From Fistularia commersonii (taxonomy: Eukaryota; Chordata; Actinopteri; Syngnathiformes; Fistulariidae): a stretch of DNA of 64,000 nucleotides. The DNA is taken from NCBI GenBank assembly GCA_037954325.1, contig JBBMNZ010000007.1, positions 4,546,501 through 4,610,500 of the forward strand, written 5' to 3'. Each line of letters begins with the position of its first letter. Within the stretch, counting starts at the first letter, position 1. Position numbers and translations under genes: made by a program. The notes beneath the pieces are model-generated. The model did not search any database. It was given only the letters and a program-made list of their open reading frames with translations, and was not told the DNA's origin. Positions 45,660 through 56,934 of the stretch are shown here, piece by piece.

Positions 45660-46330
45660 AAGCGAGATGATGTAACTAGTCTAAATTTTCTTTTATTCTT
45701 TTATTTTATTGTGCTTTATTAATCCCTTGCCGGAAATGATTGTAATGAAGATGATATAACAACTGAAAATGTGATTATATAACTAGCCTAATTAAAATGA
45801 TATAATAGTCAAATAAAGATTATATACTTTTGAAAATAAGGTCATATACTTAGTGAGAAAAAGATTATATAATTTGCCTCATAAAGATAATATTTTTACT
45901 CAAAATAAGACAAGATAGTAGAGGTAGAAAAGATAAGATTATATAACTAATCAAATTTGGTTATGTGATATGTCAAATGAAAATGATTAAGCTCGTCAAG
46001 TAAGACCTAACTAGCCAAATTAAGATTATATAACTACTCAAAATAAGACAATAGAGCTAGTCAAATTCGGATTGCATAACTAGTCAAAATGAGACTTCAT
46101 AACTAGTGAAAGCAAGATAATTAAGCAAGTAAAATTTTGATTATCCTTATCAAAATAAGATTGCTTTGCTCGTCAGCATCACATTAGTCAGTTTGTCCAA
46201 AACACATTTTTAAGATCCTCAAATTTATATCATACACCAATCAAATTAAGATTGTTTTTGAGACAAATTAGAATTTCACAACTCGTCAAAATGTAATTAT
46301 AAAACTAGTCAACTCCCCCTCAATCATTTC
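45660..46330 (+). repeat. Strongly decayed AT-rich minisatellite
   Basis: Motifs AAGATTATATAACTAGTCAA and AATAAGA recur at irregular 20-30-bp steps over about 670 bp (near 45770, 45870, 45945, 46022, 46075). Divergence is high but the shared ACTAGTCAAA(A)T core is clear. The surrounding DNA is CpG-rich, so the base composition shifts abruptly. Confidence 0.75.
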
Positions 46331-46375
46331 TCCACCATGGATTCCAATAAATCCCCTCACAGGTTAACACTCTAC

Positions 46376-46412
46376 TACTATGTATATATACATACATATA
46401 TATATATAAATA
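46376..46412 (+). repeat. (TA)n-rich tract
   Basis: ACTATGTATATATACATACA and then TATATATATATAAA. Short (CA)n follows at 46597-46623. Confidence 0.85.
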
Positions 46413-47008
46413 CTAATAATTCCCACAGCAAAGAAGAAGAAGTTTATTGAAGACTGAATTGTGGGTTTGAATGAGAGGCTGAATGGTTGCTCTCAGCGCC
46501 GATTAGCATGGTGACACCAGCAAATAAAGAGAATAAAAACACTGAAAGCACTAAATACGGCTGTAAGGCATCAGCGCCGCCTCACCTTTATCACTCACAC
46601 ACACACACACAAACACACACACACCTTGCAAGCTAAACCTGAGCCTCAGTAGACCCCGTTGGGCAGGCAAGCGCCCGGCCTAAGCTGAAATACTAACGGT
46701 ATCGATCACGGAGGGGCAGGAGGAGGAGGTCCAGGGGGGGCAGGGATTCGATCTCACTCCCCAAAGACCCCCGGCCCTCCTCGGCCCACCGCCTTCTCAC
46801 CCCCTCTTCCTTATCCGCCCCCATCGATTGGGCGGTTGCGACGCAGGTTTGGTCTCCAACCCTAATTGGCAATTTGTCTCCGCTGCCGGGCGTCACCGTT
46901 ACCCGACTGACACCCGCCGAGCGCTCCGACACCGCCGCCATTTGCAATTCGTCTCTATTTGTTTTGACGCGTCACGAGCATCAATCAACGTAAAGGTTCG
47001 TCAGCAGT

Positions 47009-47012
<4 letters not shown>

Positions 47013-47040
<28 letters not shown>
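47013..47040 (+). repeat. A28 homopolymer
   Basis: Twenty-eight consecutive A; a second A tract is at about 47197-47215. No retroposed gene body was recognised upstream. Confidence 0.95.
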
Positions 47041-47044
<4 letters not shown>

Positions 47045-47559
47045 GACATCGCCGGCAGCTGAGATAACATCGGTTGACTCGACGGCGCCGCGCTTTCATT
47101 TGACATTAAAGTTTCATGTGACGTGAAAGTGGCGTCTTCTGAGGCGGCGAATGCAGGCAATTTCATTTTGTCAGATATCCAGCACGCCGCTTCATTAAAA
47201 AAAAAAAAAAAAAAACGTCAGGGCTCAAGAGGGGCCTGCAGGTCGCCGCCGATGACCGTCGGAAAACGCGCTTTCGCGTGCTCCCGTGTTATTAAATGAA
47301 AACTAAAATCTGGTCGGCGGGCGTGGCTGGCTAGCGAGCTTCGTCACCGCGTTGGAAGATCGGAATAATCCCGACACGAACGGCTCCTTTTTCGGGTTGT
47401 TCATTTAAAATGTCCGCGTTCGCCTGCCTTTCTTTCTTGGATGTTGCCGAATTGAAACGTGCTCGCCTTACGTAAACGGGGCGCCGCCGCCGTTTTACTA
47501 AAGCAGCTTTTTATTTTCCCCATTACTACGCCTGCCGGACAGCCGCCATTAGCATTCCT

Positions 47560-47690
47560 CCCCTCGCACGTCTGAGCGCCGGCCCTTTAATTTTCGTTTT
47601 ATCAGGAGCCGCCGCGATAATTCAGACAGTTTGGTCCCGTTAATTGAAATCCTGATTAATTGGCGGGCGGCGGAGGCGCGCGCCGTGATT
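47560..47690. promoter_or_regulatory. Candidate conserved non-coding element
   Basis: CCGCGATAATTCAGACAGTT, CCCGTTAATTGAAATCCTGA and TTAATTGGCGGGCGG combine AT-rich homeodomain-like sites with GC boxes. Resembles blocks at 7810, 10450 and 33880. Only an inference. Confidence 0.2.
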
Positions 47691-47933
47691 CGCCCTCGGA
47701 AACAAGGAGGAACCCCACCCCCGCCCGCCGCGTCGGCCGGTTTCCTCCCGAAACCCGCCGTCTCGTTTCGCCTCCCGCGTGCGGTGCGTTCAGGCGACGG
47801 TGGAACAAATCAGAACAGACGCGTTGCGTTCAGGGGCCCCGCGGGAGCCAGAGGCTTATCGGACGGACTTTGAGTCAACGTCAGGCTCTCGGCCGGACCA
47901 CCCGAGAAGTTCATCGCCGCCGGGGTGGGAGGA

Positions 47934-47970
47934 GGAGGAGGAGGAGGAGGAAGAGGAGGAGAAGGGGGCG
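47934..47970 (+). repeat. (GGA)n tract
   Basis: About ten GGA triplets, encoding poly-Glu in one frame. Not part of a recognised gene. Confidence 0.9.
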
Positions 47971-48299
47971 ACTTTTTCATGCCGTCGTTATGTTCTGTTT
48001 TTTTTTTTTTTTTCCCGTTCTCCTCCCAGATTGTCGGAGCTCCTGGACGTTCCGGTCGGGAGGAGACGTCCGCTTCACTTACCCTCTCCATTTGTTAGAG
48101 CTCTTAGGAGAAGTCACACACCATCTGCACGGCTGCACGGGTTTGCAGGGCGGCGGGTTGGTGCTGGTAGCGGAGGGGGGGGGGTTGTTCCGCATCCGGC
48201 CTGCGTGACCTGGGTTCGGTTCCTTTAAGGTCTCGCTAGGAGGTCCAAAAACAGCCGGTGCACGTTTTGCCCGTCGGTGTAAATGGTTGGATGTCACAG

Positions 48300-48685
48300 G
48301 TTCTGTGATTGACAGCCAAAGTGTACGACATAAACCCCGCCCCCTTCACCCTGTTTTTTTAACGGTGACCCTGTGATTGACAGGGTTAAACCCCGCCCCC
48401 TTCACCCTGTTTTTTAGAGGTGACCCTGTGATTGACAGGGTTAAACCCCGCCCCCTTCACCCTGTTTTTTTAACGGTGACCCTGTGATTGACAGGGTTAA
48501 ACCCCGCCCCCTTCACCCTGTTTTTAAGAGGTGACCCTGTGATTGACAGGGTTAAACCCCGCCCCCTTTGCTGTTTTTTTAGAGGTGACCCTGTGATTGA
48601 CAGGGTTAAACCCCGCCCCCTTCACCCTGTTTTTTAGAGGTGACCCTGTGATTGACAGGGTTAAACCCCGCCCCCCGCTCCCCCT
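48300..48685 (+). repeat. ~55-bp minisatellite grown from an L2-type tail
   Basis: Six regular units start at 48365, 48420, 48476, 48531, 48585 and 48640 (period 54-56), each GTGACCCTGTGATTGACAGG, GTTAAACCCCGCCCCCTTCA, CCCTGTTTTTT. A diverged partial unit precedes them at 48300. The unit is the L2-type 3'-end motif seen dispersed elsewhere here, so a LINE fragment has been tandemly amplified. Confidence 0.93.
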
Positions 48686-50269
48686 AAAAATACCACTTTG
48701 TGTCATTTTTGTTACACATTAGCAGTTTTCTTATCATCATCCTTTAAAAAAAATAAACCACCACCCTCCTCTTCTTCTTCCTCCTCCGTCCCGTCATGAG
48801 AAATGAAAGGAGGCATTTGAGGACAAACGGAAAAGTGGTGTTTGCGCTCGACCGCGAGCGAGAGAGCGAGAGAGAGAGCGAGCCGGGGTCCAGTCATGGG
48901 GAAACTCCGGAGGTAAAGTGGTGCCAGCGTCTGTCGGGTCACTTTCACTTCTCCTCCAAGAAAAACCAAAAAAAAAAAAAAAAAAAAAGAAAGGTGATAA
49001 ATATTGGAGATGGCAGAGGAACACGAGGAGGTGAGGGAATGTGGAGGTTTGAGATCTCCATGTTCTGTAAGCTTCATTGTCGACTCTATGTCGTCCGTAG
49101 GTGTGAGTTTTATGTTAGATGTGATTGACAGGTGACCCCTCGGGGTTAAACCGCACCCCGTCGCTCCGGCAAACCTTTCGGGAAGTCCAGGTTTGTGGGC
49201 TGTGGATGGGAAAAGCGTGGCAAGTGACGGCGCCGTTCGATGAGCCGTGGTCGATCGGGGGGGGGGAAAAAAAGTCCCGGGATTGTTTGGACAGGGATTT
49301 TGACTTGAAGAAACACGCCACGCTTCACGGAGCGGAAAATGAGAGTGCAGTGAGTGTGAGACCCTCTGCAACCCCCCCACCTCCGCAACATCACCCTTTA
49401 CCCCCGAATTGAGCATCATTATCATTGTCAATTGGCTGCACTTCAGCATCAGACCACCAGGGGGCGCTGTGCTGTAAGTCAGTCGTTTGATAATAACAAT
49501 AATAACAATAATTACAATAAAAATAATAATAATAACAATAATGCATTTTATTCGATGTGACATTTGTGCGTCTCATTTGTTTCAATTTAATGTAATTGAT
49601 TTCAATATCATTTTCAATTCTTAAACAGTCACACCATAAATTACAAACGTTCCAACATTCGTTTTACAATTAAATCTTTATTCTAGTTAATTATCATTAC
49701 TCTTCATCATTTCCTCCAAAAAATATTGTATTAATCCTGTAATTTCTTTCATTTAAAAAATAGATAAACGATAGTAATAATCAGATTTGCGGTTTAGATA
49801 GTCAATAATTATTTTAGTAGTAGTAGCAGTAATAATAATGATGATACTGCTAATCATAAATGTTATTAATGTTTTTGTTGCTGTTTTAAAAAATCAGGTG
49901 AGGGGTGGGTGTGACGTTTTCAATTCATTTAAATTCAAGGAAAACGAGCAATGAAATGTGCATCGATCCTCGGCCACCCCGGGAAAGAAGCAGTTTTTCG
50001 GGGTGAGGATAATATTCCTTTCCGTCAGGCCTCTCATTTCACCTGGCACAGAAGCCCTGGCCGCCTCCGTCCTCCTCATCAACCTCTCGCCCCCGGTTTG
50101 TTGTCCTCCAAGATTAATTGAACGTCCGGCGGGGTTTGATTCAAAACAAATCTACGCATCTTGCCGGGGGTCGTGTTTCAGGCGGCGGAGTGGACGCCGC
50201 GCGAGAGACTTACGAGGCGCGATAAACCCCTGTAAGACGATAAGGCTCCTTCACACAGGCACAAACAAA
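48686..50269. other. Spacer with one more L2-type scrap, no gene seen
   Basis: 49118-49152 reads GTGATTGACAGGTGACCCCT and GGGGTTAAACC (L2-type). A20 tract at 48968-48987. 49490-49545 is (AATAAC)n-like; 49500-49880 is AT-rich. A 283-codon minus-strand frame across 48712-49563 translates these low-complexity tracts and shows no domain. Confidence 0.5.
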
Positions 50270-50315
<46 letters not shown>

Positions 50316-50422
50316 GAGAAACCAGCATCTGAACAAAAGCAGGGACCGTGACTCAATAAGAGGATGGTGTCGCAGTAATCCGCTCTGTGTGTGTGTGTGT
50401 GTATGTGTGTGTGTGTGTGTGT
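50270..50422 (+). repeat. Paired (CA)n and (TG)n microsatellites
   Basis: CA at about 50270-50313 and TG at about 50384-50422, 70 bases apart and complementary, giving a possible long hairpin. Confidence 0.94.
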
Positions 50423-50554
50423 ACAGTTGCTTTCCAAATAAGTTCCCTGAAATCGGGGGAGGTCGAATGCAGATTGGTGGGAAAAAAAATGATTAATAAC
50501 TTCATATAATTTCCAAATAACCGCCGTCCATTCATTCCGTCTTTCCTTATCTAC

Positions 50555-50625
50555 GCTGCTCCTGCCAGGGGAGGGGCTTAACCGATCACCTGTCAATCAC
50601 AGCAACAGCTGTCAATCAATCACGG
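50555..50625 (-). repeat. L2-type LINE 3'-end fragment, reverse orientation
   Basis: GGGGAGGGGCTTAACCGATC and ACCTGTCAATCACAGC are the reverse complement of the motif amplified at 48300-48685. Confidence 0.5.
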
Positions 50626-50902
50626 AGATCCCCAGCCTTTCACATTTATGGACAATTTAGTTTCCGATCGACTAGTGACCATTTTCGGAGGGAAAATGCC
50701 CAGCCAGGAGGAGGATCCACCTGTGAACATCTGAATCTCTTCAGGCGTCGCAACTTTTTTTCCAAATCTAATCTTTCCGATACGAACGATCTCTAGTCCC
50801 GACTCGACCCTCCCTCCCGGTAATCCCACTGCGGGGCATAAACGGGGGTTAACCTCCAGGGTTGGTTTACTCATCGTCATTTCACCGCCGTGCGAAGTGC
50901 GA

Positions 50903-50931
50903 AACACACACACACACACACACACACACAT
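50903..50931 (+). repeat. (CA)n microsatellite
   Basis: About 29 bases of CA. Confidence 0.94.
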
Positions 50932-51655
50932 CTCCCTTGGCTTCTGGCGCCTGAAGAGCCCGCAGGCTCCTCCAGGCTGTTCCAGGAAGTTCCAAGAATA
51001 GTTTCTGTTTTCATTATAAACCCATTCACAGCCGGAGCTCCCGAGGACAAAGTCTCTCCCATGTTTGCTCGGATGGTGACCTCGGGAAACTCGGACCGCA
51101 AGGAAAGCCCTGGATTTCCATGTGTGAGTGAGAGTGTCTGTATATGTAGCGCTGTGATTGGTCCAGGATGAACCTCTTGGCCAATCACAGCTGAGATAAG
51201 ATGAAACCACCGATAATTCATTACGAATGACGATCGCTCGCCGATGCGAGTCCTTTGCAGGGACGTTTCTTGGAAAGTTCAGCCGCCCGTTTGACGGCGT
51301 TATCGTCAAAACGCAGGAAAAAAAAAACCCTTTGGGGGTCGGAGGAAAGAAAACATCCGGCACGACAGGAATAGCAACATGGCGGCGTTTCATCCGTGCC
51401 GCCGTCCTGCCTATTAGCCAGAGTCCTGACGGCGGCGGAACGAGACGGACCCTCGGCGAAAGCTCGGATTTATTCAATTTGGGTTCGGATGTCATCCTCC
51501 TCAAAGCCTCTCCCCGATCCCGACGTCCTCGGCTTCCCTTCCCCGTGCCGAGGAAGCCGCGTCTGAAGGTTCTTAATGAGGGAGCCGATCCGCGCAGACG
51601 CTTTTTAATTAGCGGCGAGGGCCACGATCTCCGTGGCGGGGACTCGTTACCGTTG

Positions 51656-52182
51656 GGCGCCGGCAGCCACGTACATGGCGAGGCCTCCAGGCTGTGGTAA
51701 TTGGCACGCCGGGGGACGAACGACGGTGGCGTTCCGTCATCTTAGCATCTAATATCATTTTAGCATCTAAAGCTACGCGTCAAACCAACTGGAGACATCC
51801 AATAAGAGGGTAAACAAACATGCCGTTGCTAGCGCAGTTATTTATTTTAGCTTCGCCGTCCCTCTCCCTCCTTCAACATTCCTGCTAATTCCTGCCGCCA
51901 CTTTGTCGTCGTCTGTTTTGTCGTGGCGCCGGCAGCCACGTGCATGGCGAGGCCTCCCGGCTGTGGTAATTAGCACGCCGGCGGACGAACGACGATGGCG
52001 TTCCATCATCTTAGCATCTACCTTCATTTTAGCATCTAAAGCTACGTGTCAAACCAACTGAAGACATCCAATAAGAGGGTAAACAAACATGCCGTTGCTA
52101 GCGCGGCTATCCGTTTTAGCTTCGCCGTCCCTCTCCCTCCTTCAACATTCCTGCTAATTCCTGCCGCCACTTTGTTGTCGTC
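51656..52182 (+). repeat. 269-bp tandem duplication, two copies
   Basis: Copy 1 begins at 51656 and copy 2 at 51925, both GGCGCCGGCAGCCACGT. Shared blocks include GGCGAGGCCTCC, CATTTTAGCATCTAAAGCTA, GACATCCAATAAGAGGGTAA and CCTGCTAATTCCTGCCGCCA. About one base in 15-20 differs, so it is older than polymorphism. Each copy also contains a duplicated TTAGCATCTA. No coding function is seen. Confidence 0.95.
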
Positions 52183-54111
52183 CCAATCGAATCCGCTCAG
52201 AGATTTGTTTGATCGACAGCTTCCGTCGCTGCGCTATCTCTTCATTCATTCTCTCTTCGCATGTTAGCAAACTTACACCCGCTCGTCCTCTCATTCCCGG
52301 CACTGGATGTCAGGAATGGCGAGAAGGAAAGAGCGGCGCCGTGTCCTCCGGCGGAGGTAAACCTCTGTCAGACTCAGTCCCTCCTCCTCCTCCTCCTCGT
52401 CCTCTTCCTCCTCCAGCGGGAGCCGGTGTCTTTGAACATTTTCACATAATGGGGCCGGTATTGATTTTTGTTTTGAAACTGGAGGGAGGAATTTAAATAG
52501 AGAGCGCTAATATTTTAATCCTGCGCTCCCCTGACGGGATCGGGGGAGTCAGGGGGGAGGGGGCGAGTAGAAAAACACAAACAAACGAGATTTGTTTCTT
52601 TAATAAGAGTAAAACAGAGGGAGGTGAAGTGACGTTGTTTTCTTTTTTCTGTTTCGGAAGAATAAAACATTTGTTGTGATTTTGTGAAGTCGGTGGGGGG
52701 CCCGTCTAGACGACGGACCCTGATTTTGACGTCGTCATCAGGACATCTGTTCGGATACTCAACGCGGTTAGCGGGTTAGCGTCGCCGCTTGGTTGTTCGG
52801 AAGTTTTGACACTTCCGCCGTTTGGAGCAAAGTAAAGTTCACCAGACTCACTCCGATAACGTTGATATCAGTTTTTAAATTTTACTCTCTTGCGTGGGCA
52901 GCTTTTCCCGCTGGTCATGGGAAGGGAGGCCGGAGCCAATCGCAGCCGGCGTTAGCGTAAGAGGCGGGGCTTAATCCGGGCGGGTCACCTGTCAATCATC
53001 AAAAGAAACATCCAACCGTTTAACCTCTCAGTCTTCTGGTTTTGGAGAACCAGAACCGGGAGAACCTGGATTTTGTTGAAACCCAGTCATTTGGGCAAAA
53101 TCAAAAATCCTCCCGACGCCAAATCAGATTTCTTTCCGACGTCGAGCCCCCGGCTGCCGCCCCCTCTTGTCTCCGCGGAGGAGATCCGTCGATGTAGAAA
53201 CCGAAGTTTTCGGTTTTAAACGATATGTTAATTTTTCCGGGGGAAGAAAACCGGTCTTCCACCCGGCGCTCTCCATCTCCACGGCGACCGCTGAACGAGC
53301 GATGGAGCTGACAGATGATCAATCGCTCCACTTAGAGAAGTTTGTGGAAAAGTCTTCAGGAGCGCCGGCCCCGTCTTGGGATGAACCAGAGATCGACTGC
53401 AAGTTTTGCACCGGCGATCGATTTCGGAGCGTGCCCCCCCCTCCCCCCTTCTGCACCCCGATGCACCAATCGTTCTGTTTCCCTCGCCTCCGCCACTTAC
53501 CCCGCCCCAGTCCGCCAATCAAACGCCGTCTGTTGAAATTAGACGTAATCGACCGTGGCGAAAGATTAAAAATAATGATACCGCCGCGGTTCATTGATTC
53601 CTGCGGCAGGAGGGTCGCATGTAGCGCGCGTTATCAGCTCCTCGTCACAGAGACTGGTTATAACCCCCAGCCCCCTGAGCAACACACACACACACACACA
53701 CACACACAACACCCACCGCCGCGACGCGTCAGGCAGAAGGAGGGTTTAGCACAGAGGTGATTTCTCCACAAGGTCTCACCCTGAGAAGCAGGCGGCCATG
53801 ACCGATTTGAGGTGGCGCCGCCATCGATCCCGCCCCGCGCCCCGAAAAACCAAAACAGAACGGCGTCTTTCACCAAGAAGGGAAAGTGAGTCTGCACTTT
53901 CTGTCGCTGCTCTGACAGTCTGCACCGGAGCGAGGTCGTGACCCCCTCCCGCCCCCCGCCCCCCCTGGGTTGGGGTCCGCAGTTCACACTGACAACTTCC
54001 AGCCCAATTATAACTGAAGACCAGACATCGTCAAGGAGAAACAACCCATATTTTAACCTTCTTTGACCCTGAGTCCTCAAATGAGGGCGTTGCGTTTTTC
54101 GACCTCCCTCC

Positions 54112-54146
<35 letters not shown>

Positions 54147-54642
54147 GACTACGTTCCACTTCTACAAACTCCCACAAACTTGTTGATGGTGTGATTTGAC
54201 GCCACCTGGCGGCTGGAAAAGATAATTACGCCAATTTGACACAAATGGGACCTTTAAACCCTGTTCATGTTCGTTAGCGTTTTCTGTCTGTTTTACATGT
54301 AAATTGTAGATAACAAGTTACGGCGATGCTAATTAGCAAAATTGGGAAAAACCAAGTAAACACACACACACACACACACACACAGGTACACACACTCCCT
54401 CCAGCGGAACACACCTGATGCCGATGCGAAAATTACTTTTAACAGATTGGAGGGACCGTCGCGCAGAGATTTAATCCCCTTGTCCTCATATGTGGACGCC
54501 CGTCTGCGTGAATTACCGGACAAATTTGTGTTTTCATCTCCTAGCAAAGGATTACTAAATTGTAATTTTATGAATCCGTTTAATCGCTCCTTCATTCATT
54601 CATTTTCTACTCATAGGTCAGCTGAAGCTGCATCTACACCGT
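52183..54642. other. CpG-rich spacer with microsatellites, no gene seen
   Basis: An L2-type reverse fragment lies at about 52925-53015 (GGCGGGGCTTAATCCGGG, CACCTGTCAATCATC). A 197-codon frame at 53167-53760 ends in translated CA repeat and has no domain I know. No supported exon. Confidence 0.5.
53681..54385 (+). repeat. (CA)n microsatellite cluster
   Basis: CA runs at about 53681-53708, 54109-54147 and 54358-54385. Confidence 0.94.
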
Positions 54643-55686
54643 GTGCACATTATTAAGCAAGTTGTAATTTTGAGGATTCATTTTGTTATTGTACAACTAC
54701 AGTGCTATTGGTCGATCCAAAATGTTATCAAACCTGAACATTTTAGTCGTAAAAGTGAACTTTTGGCTTTCTTAAGAGAATATCTATATGTACACCATTA
54801 TGAGGCAACTATTGTTGTGCAGAAATGTATGAATAAACAGTTCTTATGTTTTAGAAATAAAAATCCCCAGTGACCACTAAAGCCAGCCTTGTTTTCAATA
54901 ACAGTTTCAAGCCTTCCATTCACGGAGTCAGTCAGTTTCTTGATCTGGTCAGAATCTACTGTTTGTGCAGACGCAACCACCGCCTCCCAGACACTGCTCG
55001 GAGAGGTGTACTGTTTACCTTCACTGTAAAGTTCCTGCTTATGTCATTACGTTTTTCATCTTGAAGGCCTTTACTGGCCAGCTATGCAGTGGACTACTTT
55101 GAGGCATGTGATGGAGTGTTGTTTTGCATTAAAATCAGTCTTCTTGGAATATGCAGATAGTTCTTGTTCCATTCTTGACGTTTCAACCTATGTGTCTTGT
55201 TCAGGGGTGGTTGGGTTGCAGCTTTACTTACCTCGGCCGTGTCTCCGAGAACTGAACGCCTCGTACTTCTTGACCCTCCAGGTTGCAGCTGTGGAATATG
55301 GCAGCGCTGGAAAACAATGGCTTCCTGGTAGCTTCATGTTTGATTCTTCTCAAATCTTTGGCGATTTATTTGCGTCTTTTCTTCACGACATGTTTCTTGC
55401 AACCCTGTTGACTATTTGCAACAAAACGTTGGATGGTTCTGCGATCAAGCCCCGATACTTCGATATTTAAAGAGCTCTGCACTTTTCGGAGTCAGTTAAA
55501 TCTCATTTTTGGCCTATTTTTCCCAAGGAGAAGAATCAACCTCTAAATAATACACCCCTTGATCTGGGGTTTTCATCTCCTTAGGCCACTCGTTACACAA
55601 ATACAAATCACCTGATATGCATTAAATCCAATAAGAATTCAAGATTATACAGTTTGGAGTTGGAAATTATGCATAAAATGACGCAC
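54643..55686 (-). mobile_element. Degenerate Tc1/mariner-superfamily transposon
   Basis: About 1.04 kb with transposase fragments on the minus strand in the right order. The left end GTGCACATTATTAAGCAAGT and the minus-strand right end GTGCGTCATTTTATGCATAA are similar over their first bases, giving a weak terminal inverted repeat. Low CpG and several stops show it is old. Confidence 0.65.
54866..55478 (-). pseudogene. Tc1/mariner transposase fossil
   Basis: Two readable blocks on the minus strand. The N-terminal block (about 55478-55229) reads GLDRRTIQRFVANSQQGCKK, one in-frame stop, then DLRRIKHEATRKPLFSSAAI and FHSCNLEGQ, a paired HTH as in Tc1-like transposases. The C-terminal block (about 54992-54866) reads VWEAVVASAQTVDSDQIKKL and TDSVNGRLETVIENKAGFSG, the usual last segment. 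The catalytic part between is full of stops and shifts. Non-functional. Confidence 0.65.
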
Positions 55687-56389
55687 CTTGGGTTCTCCAC
55701 GCCTTAGTGCTGCGTTCTATGTCCACATTTCAAGAAACGCTTGTTTCAGAATTCATGTTTCTAAAAGGGTAGTAAGGAACACCCTTGCAAGCGCATACCT
55801 GACCCCATGAAAGGTCTAAACTGACTAATATCTATGTTGATCGTTGAAAAGAGAGAGATGTTTGCACCACCCGGACATGAAGTTGGCATGAACGAGAGCT
55901 AAGAAAAGACTAGGAGAACCCTCTGAGGGACGGCCTCTCAGGAGAGATCATTGTATTCATGTTTCCTCTGTGTTGTATCAAGGTTGGGGCTGGAAGCTTG
56001 AGGCGGGGGGAGGTCAGAGGTGAAGGCGCCGCAAACAGCTGGCGAGAAATGGGTGTGAAATATTTTTATGTTCGGAGAAAGAAGGAGGCGGCTGGGTTCA
56101 AGTGGGAATCGGCAAGAAGTCACACGTAAATTGCCAGGAAGCCTCCTGAGAACCAACAGGACATTGTCTGAAAACAAACAGGAAATGGCTGTTAAAAAAA
56201 AAACAAAAAAAAAACAAAACAGAAAGTCACATGAAAACCAAAAGGAAGTTGCCTGAAATGAACGGGAAAACACCTCAAGATGATCAGGAAATCAGTTTAA
56301 ATTATCAGGGAAATCACCTAAAAATCTCTAGATTACTTGCAAATGGACAGGAAATCATCTGAAAACCAATAACAAGGAGCCGACGAGGG
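55687..56389. other. Spacer with degenerate CAGGAAAT repeats
   Basis: From about 56120 to 56360, CTGAAAACCAACAGGAAAT-like units recur at about 25-30 bp (56150, 56170, 56232, 56280, 56345). This is another decayed minisatellite. Nothing coding. Confidence 0.55.
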
Positions 56390-56865
56390 ATTAAAAAAAG
56401 AAAAGGTTTCAAGAAACTGAGGACAGAACATGTAACAAGAAGCTAAGAAGGAACTAACAAGTAATAAACAAGGATTTAACAAGGAAATAATGAGGAATCA
56501 ACAAGAATATAACAAGGAATTTACCAAGGCGCTAACCAGGAACAAGAAATGAGCTAACATGGAGGTAAAAAAAAAAGAACTAACAAGCAGCTAAGATGGT
56601 ACTAACAAGGAGTTAGCAAGGAACTGACAAGGATCTAACAAGGCGCTAACAAGGGGCTAACACGGAGCTAACAAGGGGCTAGCAAGGAGCTAACAAAGGG
56701 CTAACCCAGAGCTAACAAGGGGCTAACACAGAGCTAACAAGGGGCTAGCAAGGAGCTAGGAAGGGGCTAGCAAGGAGCTAACAAAGGGCTAACACAGAGC
56801 TAACAAGGAACTTACAAGACGCTAAAGAAGAGCTAACAAAGAGATAACAGGGAACTAATAGGTAA
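56390..56865 (+). repeat. Decayed 10/20-bp minisatellite GCTAACAAGG
   Basis: Units of AGCTAACAAGGGGCTAACA with frequent AGCTAGCAAGG variants, best preserved at 56630-56830 and decayed to the left (GGATTTAACAAGGAAATAA). Purine-rich on the plus strand. Confidence 0.9.
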
Positions 56866-56934
56866 TGTAAAAGCATGATAATTAGAAAGAAATAATCAGA
56901 AGAAAAATAATTCACAGGAAATATCCTTAGAGCT

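Noticed and set aside
48712..49563. 283-codon minus-strand frame
   Set aside because: It spans A/T tracts, an (AATAAC)n region and GA-rich sequence. The product is low-complexity with no domain, splice context or homology I recognise.
50620..51504. 294-codon minus-strand frame
   Set aside because: Contains translated CA repeat (Cys-Val run) in its middle and has no recognisable domain. CpG-rich spacer has few stop codons, so long chance frames are expected.
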